From assembly GCA_039090855.1 (NCBI GenBank), contig CM077024.1:61527594-61591593 (forward strand): a stretch of 64,000 nt of DNA, written 5' to 3'. The translations under genes were made by a program, and so were the position numbers. The DNA comes from Macrothele yani. Taxonomy: Eukaryota > Arthropoda > Arachnida > Araneae > Macrothelidae. The notes under the pieces are model-generated. The model made no database searches. It saw only the letters and a list, made by a program, of their open reading frames with translations, and had not been told where the DNA came from. Positions within the stretch are counted from its first letter, which is position 1. The number at the start of each line of letters is the position of its first letter. Below, piece after piece: positions 59,266 through 64,000 of the stretch.

Positions 59266-60017
59266 GTATTAGAATGTAACGTTGGTACCGATTAACGTTT
59301 GAAGATAACTATGGTGAATTGGTTAAATATTTGTTTATAACATATGATTATTATGATAATAAATATTTTAAAATAACGGAGAATATAACACACTGCTGGG
59401 AAAGATCTGAATTTTTTCTTTTTCTTTCTTTCTTTTTTTTTTTTTTTTTTTTTGGAACTTTGCCTAGGTATTTTTTTTTTCATAATTTTGTTTTGGATCT
59501 TTGTTTTAGTATTTGAGGGTATTTTTTCCTTCTTGATGACAGATTGAGTAATTGCTGGGTTCTCTTGGGCGTGGGTTTCAAATGGCAAAAAGGCGCAAGC
59601 CTCAAATGAACACAAAAAAATTCCTCCCTCATTCTCCCAAAACGCTGTCTAATTTCATTTATCCACTTCTAACATGTAGTTTTCAGGTCTTCTGGTTTTC
59701 AATTAAATTTCAGTGCTGAGTGTGTTGTAAAAATGGTTATATAACAAGAAAGCACAGTGAAAATTTGCACTTAGTGTTCATGAATATTGATTGTAGTTTC
59801 AACTTATGTTTGTCCTCTCCTGCAAAGCCTAGCTATGAGCACTCATGCTCAGAACTACTATGGTATTCTCTTCCAGTAGAAAGAGAAATAGGCATTACTT
59901 CTTTTGATGAAACAACCTGTTGTTGTTCTGAAACCTATTTATTTCCGTTTTACTTTAGGTATTGAAAATTAAGAATATTGATAAGAAAATTCTATAAACT
60001 TCAGGTATATTCACTGT

Positions 60018-60187
60018 TCATGAGTCGTAAATATGGCTTCCAATAACCATGCTCATTAGTCGTCAATATGGCTTCCAATAACCATGCTCATCAGTCACCA
60101 ATATGACTTCCAGTACCATGCTCATCAGTCGTTAATATGGCGTTCAATGATCATGTTAGTTAGTCGTCAATGTGGCATCCAATAGCC
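60018..60187 (+). repeat. 35-bp tandem repeat, about five copies
   Basis: TCATNAGTCGTCAATATGGC followed by TTCCAATAACCATGC starts at 60018, 60053, 60088, 60122 and 60157, with increasing divergence to the right. The ATATGGC block is the best preserved. Confidence 0.88.
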
Positions 60188-60740
60188 AAAAGGTATGGAA
60201 TGAAAGCCACATTGTCATATATTTTTTTGAAATATAGAAGGTAGGGGCATTCAGAGAGAGGAAAAGATTGCGAAGATTGGATCCAAAAATCAATGGAATT
60301 CATATTAATTTTAATACGCATCACCTGCATTACAGTGATACTATGATTTAAACTCTCAGCCCACAACGCAAGTCCTGATTCCGTCTCGAGCACACAGTGA
60401 GCAAATCTAATAGACTTATGTATTATGAAGCATTGCTGCACCTGAAGCTCGCCTCACAGAAAAGTTAAAAACTAAAATTTTCTGACTTTGTCAATTTGCT
60501 AACCATGTTTTTATGAAGTACCTAAAAAGGTCCACATGTCACACTCATTATGAATCATTTACCGAATTCTGGATAGAACAGAAAGGATCCCGGGACTCTG
60601 CACAATAGAATTTTGAAAGTATCCAAACTTCAGCATTATTCGATGAAAATTTATATTCATCGTAATTTTGAAATTTATAGAGTATGAAATGAAGAAGCAT
60701 ATTGCATTATTTTCTTCAAATAACAGAGATATTGTGGCAT

Positions 60741-61008
60741 GCACTCACCAACCCGCTTGGCCAGCGTGGTGAGTTATGGCCAAACCCCTCCAAAATGACT
60801 CCACAACTTAAATCTCGGCCCTCAGTCTCCGGCAGCTGGAATGTACCTGGCCAAGGCAGAGGCCAGTGCGACATGAAGGCAGAGGGTGCTAAGAATACAT
60901 GGAGGAGACTGGCACAAGACAGACCGTTGTGGAGGAAACTTGGGGAGACCTTCGTCCAGCAGTGGATTGATAATGGTTGACAATGATGATGATGATGATG
61001 ATGATGAT
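60741..61008 (+). mobile_element. Miniature RTE: 5' UTR joined to 3' end
   Basis: Bases 60741-60892 match the RTE 5' region at 42815-42973. After GGTGCTAAGAAT the two diverge: this copy goes on with the C-terminal coding end of RTE (WRRLAQDRPLWRKLGETFVQ, then QWIDNG) and a (GAT)n tail at 60985-61008. The result is a ~270-bp non-autonomous copy that keeps both ends but lacks the entire EN and RT. Confidence 0.82.
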
Positions 61009-61569
61009 ATAGAAATACCTTTCCGTCACCTGAATTTTCGATTTAAGCAAACAGCTTTTTTTAACCAATAAAAGTTCTTAGATTACGTGATAGTTAATGT
61101 TCCAAGAAGTATATTTTGAAGGAAAAGAAAATTTGAGGATGTCTTAAATAAATGTGAATTTGGTTGATCGAAAACTTTGGTTTCAACTTGCATTTTTTTT
61201 TTAATTTACGGAACGGTGAAAAAGTGGATATCTGATATATTTTTACCACTTCTTTTGAAAAGAGTAAAAAAATTAGGTTGTTGCAGATGAAGTGTCTGAA
61301 TATTGACGGAAACTTCAAAATTAAACTTAACCCTTAAACAACCATAATGCCCGAAACGTTCTTACACCTAAACTACCACGACCACCGGAAACGCACTTCT
61401 AGAGTGAGCAGGATTTCTCATCCCCACCTGTTTTTTGAATTTACACGGTCTCTACGGGTTTCGCAGAAGTAACATTCAGTCACCATTGTTGTCGCTAATC
61501 AAATGCAGTAGGTAAATCAGTCGTTGGCATAAGGTACGCGTTGACACAATATTTCAGGAACCTGGTCGT

Positions 61570-62445
61570 TAAAGGGTTAACAATTTTTCGAGAGGGAAAT
61601 GAACTTTGTTATTCAAAATAATCATCACCAGCGCAACACTCTTTTGCCAACAAGATACAGGCATTCCGTCGTGAAAAAAATGTCGATCTTTAGAATGAGA
61701 CAAACTCTTGGAATGCGGTTTCAACTGGTGTCTGATTGGGAAACGATTCACCGTGTAGAAAGGTGCCCAAGTGCTTGAAGCTGTGATAGTCCATCAGGTG
61801 AATAAGGCGGATGAGGTAAGGTTTCGTATCTCAACTGGTGTAACTCCTGGATCGTCTGGTGTGAAAGGTGGGGTCTCGCGTTATCACGGAGAAGTATGGC
61901 CCATGGCAATTGACAATGGCGGCTGTTTGGTGGACAGTTTTCTATGTATCAAGTTGTTCTCCATACCTGTCAACCGTGATGATTTGACCCGGTTGTAAGA
62001 AGAAGTGGACCACACCAGCTACAGACCCTCAAGCACTGACAATCGTCATTTTGGGATAGAGTACAGCATTCGGGTTGTGTTTTGCGATTTTACCGCTGTC
62101 TAGTCGCTGCGTTAAACGTCGGCGATTGTCATAGAGAATCCATTTCTCATCACCCCGACGAGGTTCCTCAACATATCATTCTTTTGGTTGCGGATAAGCA
62201 GAAAAGAGCAGACATCAAACTGCTGTTTTTCGTAATGTTCCGTTAATTCCTGTGAGACCCATTTACCCATCTTCTTCACACAGCCTGTGGCTGCTAAATG
62301 TCCTAAAATGGTTGCATGGTGTCCTCTGAGCTACTCGCCAAGTTCTCGTATCGTTTGACTTCGATCCGATTCAATCAAAGCATCCAACTCGGCATCTAGC
62401 CCAGTCACATTAGACAAAATTTGGGCCGAGCCTTGCGAAAAATTG
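61570..62445 (-). pseudogene. Mariner transposase remnant
   Basis: On the minus strand, fragments read ALIESDRSQTIRELGE, HHATILGHLAATGCVKKMGK, WVSQELTEHYEKQQFDVCSF and LLIRNQKND, which match the HTH2 and linker of irritans-type mariners. The C-terminal end is around DRHFFHDGMPVSCWQKSVAL. The catalytic core is frameshifted and not clearly readable. No TIRs were identified. Confidence 0.68.
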
Positions 62446-62449
62446 TGTG

Positions 62450-63300
62450 AAGCTAAAAATTGGCAATATTTTGCTATTTGATGTCCTGAACAACATATCA
62501 AAAGTCTCAAACTCTACCCTCTTCGCGTTCTGGAATTCCAGGCGGTTAAACACCTGTAGCGCTGGAGAAATGCGAGTTATCACTGGAATGGCTGTTACGT
62601 GCAAACGGCTGGGCTCACAAAGTTCAAATAAGGCTCAAATGAAAGAGAAATAAGTGGGCTTTAGTTTGACTATATTCTGTCTTAATTGCACATCATTCGA
62701 TGCCGCACAAAACGACCAAAACCCGCAAAAGTCGAAAAAAATTGTGACGTTGGTTTTTTTCGCTCTGGCCGCTTCTGTATTGCTGATATCGCAAAAACAC
62801 TCCGTGCAAAACATTTGCGACAAGCTTTCAGCTTTCCATTGATGTCTTTGTAGTGCATGTGCGAATAATATTCGCGGAGCTACGTGCGTTTAAGTCACGC
62901 GCTGCAGGTTTGTCCGCCGTTGACGCGACTATTGAGTGAGCGCTTGACTGCACCTGCCAGTTGAAGGCTGGGTTCTCCCCACCACTCCGTCGCTTCTCTA
63001 TTGTTGTTGAAAGGTTGTTGGTTTAACACATATGTTAAATCTGATTACGGCCATCAATTTCTCAGAAACTTCTGTTCTTGTTTGATATGCAACATGACCC
63101 CCTTACCATTTGAAAAATTTGACCTTGATCCAATATGGCGGATTTCAAGATGGCGGCCATGTTCCGGAAATAGCCTAAAGATACCCCCCCCCCTCTTACC
63201 AATTCTTTGCTGGGGTATTCAGATATTTCATTTTCCCTCCCGTTTCCGAAATGCAAGGGTGTAAGGATGTCCTGCGGCTTTTGAATCACCCTGTTTTATT
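62450..63300. other. Spacer, nothing firmly recognised
   Basis: A stretch with GATCCAATATGGCGGATTTC and AAGATGGCGGCCATGTTCCG (63128-63166) resembles repeat ends seen in other arthropods, but I cannot classify it. Two overlapping frames at 62635-62842 are probably random. Confidence 0.3.
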
Positions 63301-63307
63301 CGGTTTG

Positions 63308-63431
63308 CAGTTTGCTATCTACCTTCCTTGAAAAAGCCATCTGGTTGATGTGTGAAATCCTGGAAACTTTTATTTCTATTCTACGCCAATAAATTCTGAT
63401 TGCTAGTACAGTTATACTATTTTAAATATCA
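63308..63431. repeat. Second copy of the dispersed repeat at 41016-41142
   Basis: CAGTTTGCTATCTACCTTCC and CTGGTTGATGTGTGAAAT...AAACTTTTATT are shared with 41016-41142 in the same orientation at about 80-85 percent identity by eye. The hairpin seen at 40997 is absent. Confidence 0.7.
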
Positions 63432-63491
63432 GTATTTCAGCCTATGGACCAAGGTATATCAAGATCATTAGAACGTTCAGGATTGCATATA

Positions 63492-63848
63492 CACTATATT
63501 GACAAAAGTCACCGGATACCCCTTGAAAAGCAAATGAACGGATCCGCTGCGTTGTTAAGATGCGCGGTTCAGCTGCAAACGGTATAAAAACAATCCTGCA
63601 GCTGACCGCCATCATGTCGCACTGTGAGGTTGAGTGAAAATATCGTGGCGGCAGAGAACTGACCTTGAGAAAAGAAAGATTGTTGGGTGTTATATTGATG
63701 GGTTGTCCATAAGAGAAACGGAGAGGCGTTTAAACATACCCAAGTCAACTGTTTTGGATGTACTGAAAAAGTGGAAGGAACATGTCCTGCCTGAGGCATC
63801 AAAACGTACCGGAAGACCAAAGAAAATCAGTGATAGAGGACGCCAGAA
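63492..63848 (+). mobile_element. Tc1-like transposon, 5' half
   Basis: TIR CACTATATTGACAAAAGTCA follows TA (63490-63491) and is nearly identical to the right terminus of 25661-26903. The homology continues through the HTH of the transposase (RTDLEKRKIVGCYIDGLSIR, RETERRLNIPKSTVLDVLKK) to about 63848, where it stops. The ancestral ATG reads ATA here, so the frame has no ATG. The catalytic half is absent. Confidence 0.85.
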
Positions 63849-63872
63849 GTAACTTTTTCTTCTAAATTTTAG

Positions 63873-64000
63873 GTACGTGCTATTAACAGTGAGAAGAAAC
63901 TATACTGTAATGTCTGCTCGAAAGTGATTGACCTTTCCAAGGGATTTGAAAAAACGAGACAGCATTTCCAAAGTAAGGAGCACATAAAAAACTGTTCTGA
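63873..64000 (+). CDS. Candidate exon with C2H2/BED-type zinc finger (partial, runs off the edge)
   Basis: An open frame from GTA at 63873 reads VRAINSEKKLYCNVCSKVID, then LSKGFEKTRQHFQSKEHIKN. CNVC and HFQSKEH form a C-x2-C ... H-x5-H finger, as in BED or CGGBP1-like DNA-binding proteins. Immediately before it is a pyrimidine-rich tract ending TTCTAAATTTTAG, a plausible 3' splice site, and an in-frame TAG, so the frame must begin by splicing or be cut off. It may be a host gene exon or part of another transposon. Codon use looks protein-like. Confidence 0.5.

Noticed and set aside
63634..63852. Tc1 HTH frame as a domesticated gene.
   Set aside because: The frame begins with GTG; the ancestral ATG is mutated to ATA and the homology ends abruptly, so translation from this start is unlikely without upstream splicing.

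Overview
The window looks like non-coding, transposon-packed nuclear DNA from a large animal genome. Evidence: AT-rich spacer, no operon-like gene order, and at least a dozen Tc1/mariner copies flanked by TA. There are also pogo/Tigger, RTE-type and ORF1/ORF2-type LINE sequences, tRNA-derived SINEs, and short tandem repeats. The transposase families (Tc1, mariner, pogo, RTE with a GAT-repeat tail) are typical of arthropods. A chelicerate or an insect with a big genome is my best guess, but the sequence alone does not settle it. I see no complete host protein-coding gene. The only candidate host exon is a partial C2H2/BED-type zinc finger at the right edge (63.87-64.00 kb).

Layout. 0-8.4 kb: several Tc1-like elements, including one Tc1 (144-1566) nested inside an older Tc1, plus tRNA-derived SINEs. 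8.4-11.9 kb: spacer with no recognised genes. 11.9-16.9 kb: a tRNA-like sequence, a decayed mariner with rearranged ends, a nearly intact Tc1 (13867-15085) and a nearly intact mariner (15606-16897). 17.9-19.8 kb and 36.3-38.2 kb: two inverted copies of a 1.9-kb element made of eleven ~150-bp units, organised as three repeats of an A-B-C trimer. Each unit carries a CTCF-consensus-like core. 20-27 kb: decayed Tc1 and two Tc1 elements inserted beside a pogo/Tigger fragment. 27.2-38.7 kb: pogo/Tigger fragments flanking a Tc1 (27799-35119), which itself contains a full-length-looking 5.65-kb LINE (29133-34780). 39.4-41.1 kb: more Tc1 remnants, including two opposed 5' halves. 42.5-45.6 kb: the 5' half of an RTE LINE, split by a 1.26-kb inverted cluster of tRNA-like SINE units with a short target duplication. 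47.3-49.6 kb: a short TIR element, a deleted Tc1 and an inverted RTE reverse-transcriptase fragment. 49.6-61 kb: mostly unrecognised spacer with a pogo C-terminus, another SINE cluster, hairpins and minisatellites. 60.7-61.0 kb: a miniature RTE made of a 5' end joined to a 3' end. 61.6-62.4 kb: a decayed mariner. 63.5-64.0 kb: a Tc1 5' half followed by the zinc-finger exon.

Activity. Most transposases carry several frame breaks. Three are one lesion from an open frame: Tc1 at 3731-4949 (one nonsense), Tc1 at 13867-15085 (one nonsense) and mariner at 15606-16897 (one frameshift). Tc1 144-1566 also appears to have a single frameshift. This points to fairly recent transposition. The Tc1-like transposases fall into three classes by the number of residues between the second D and the E: 32, 34 and 36.
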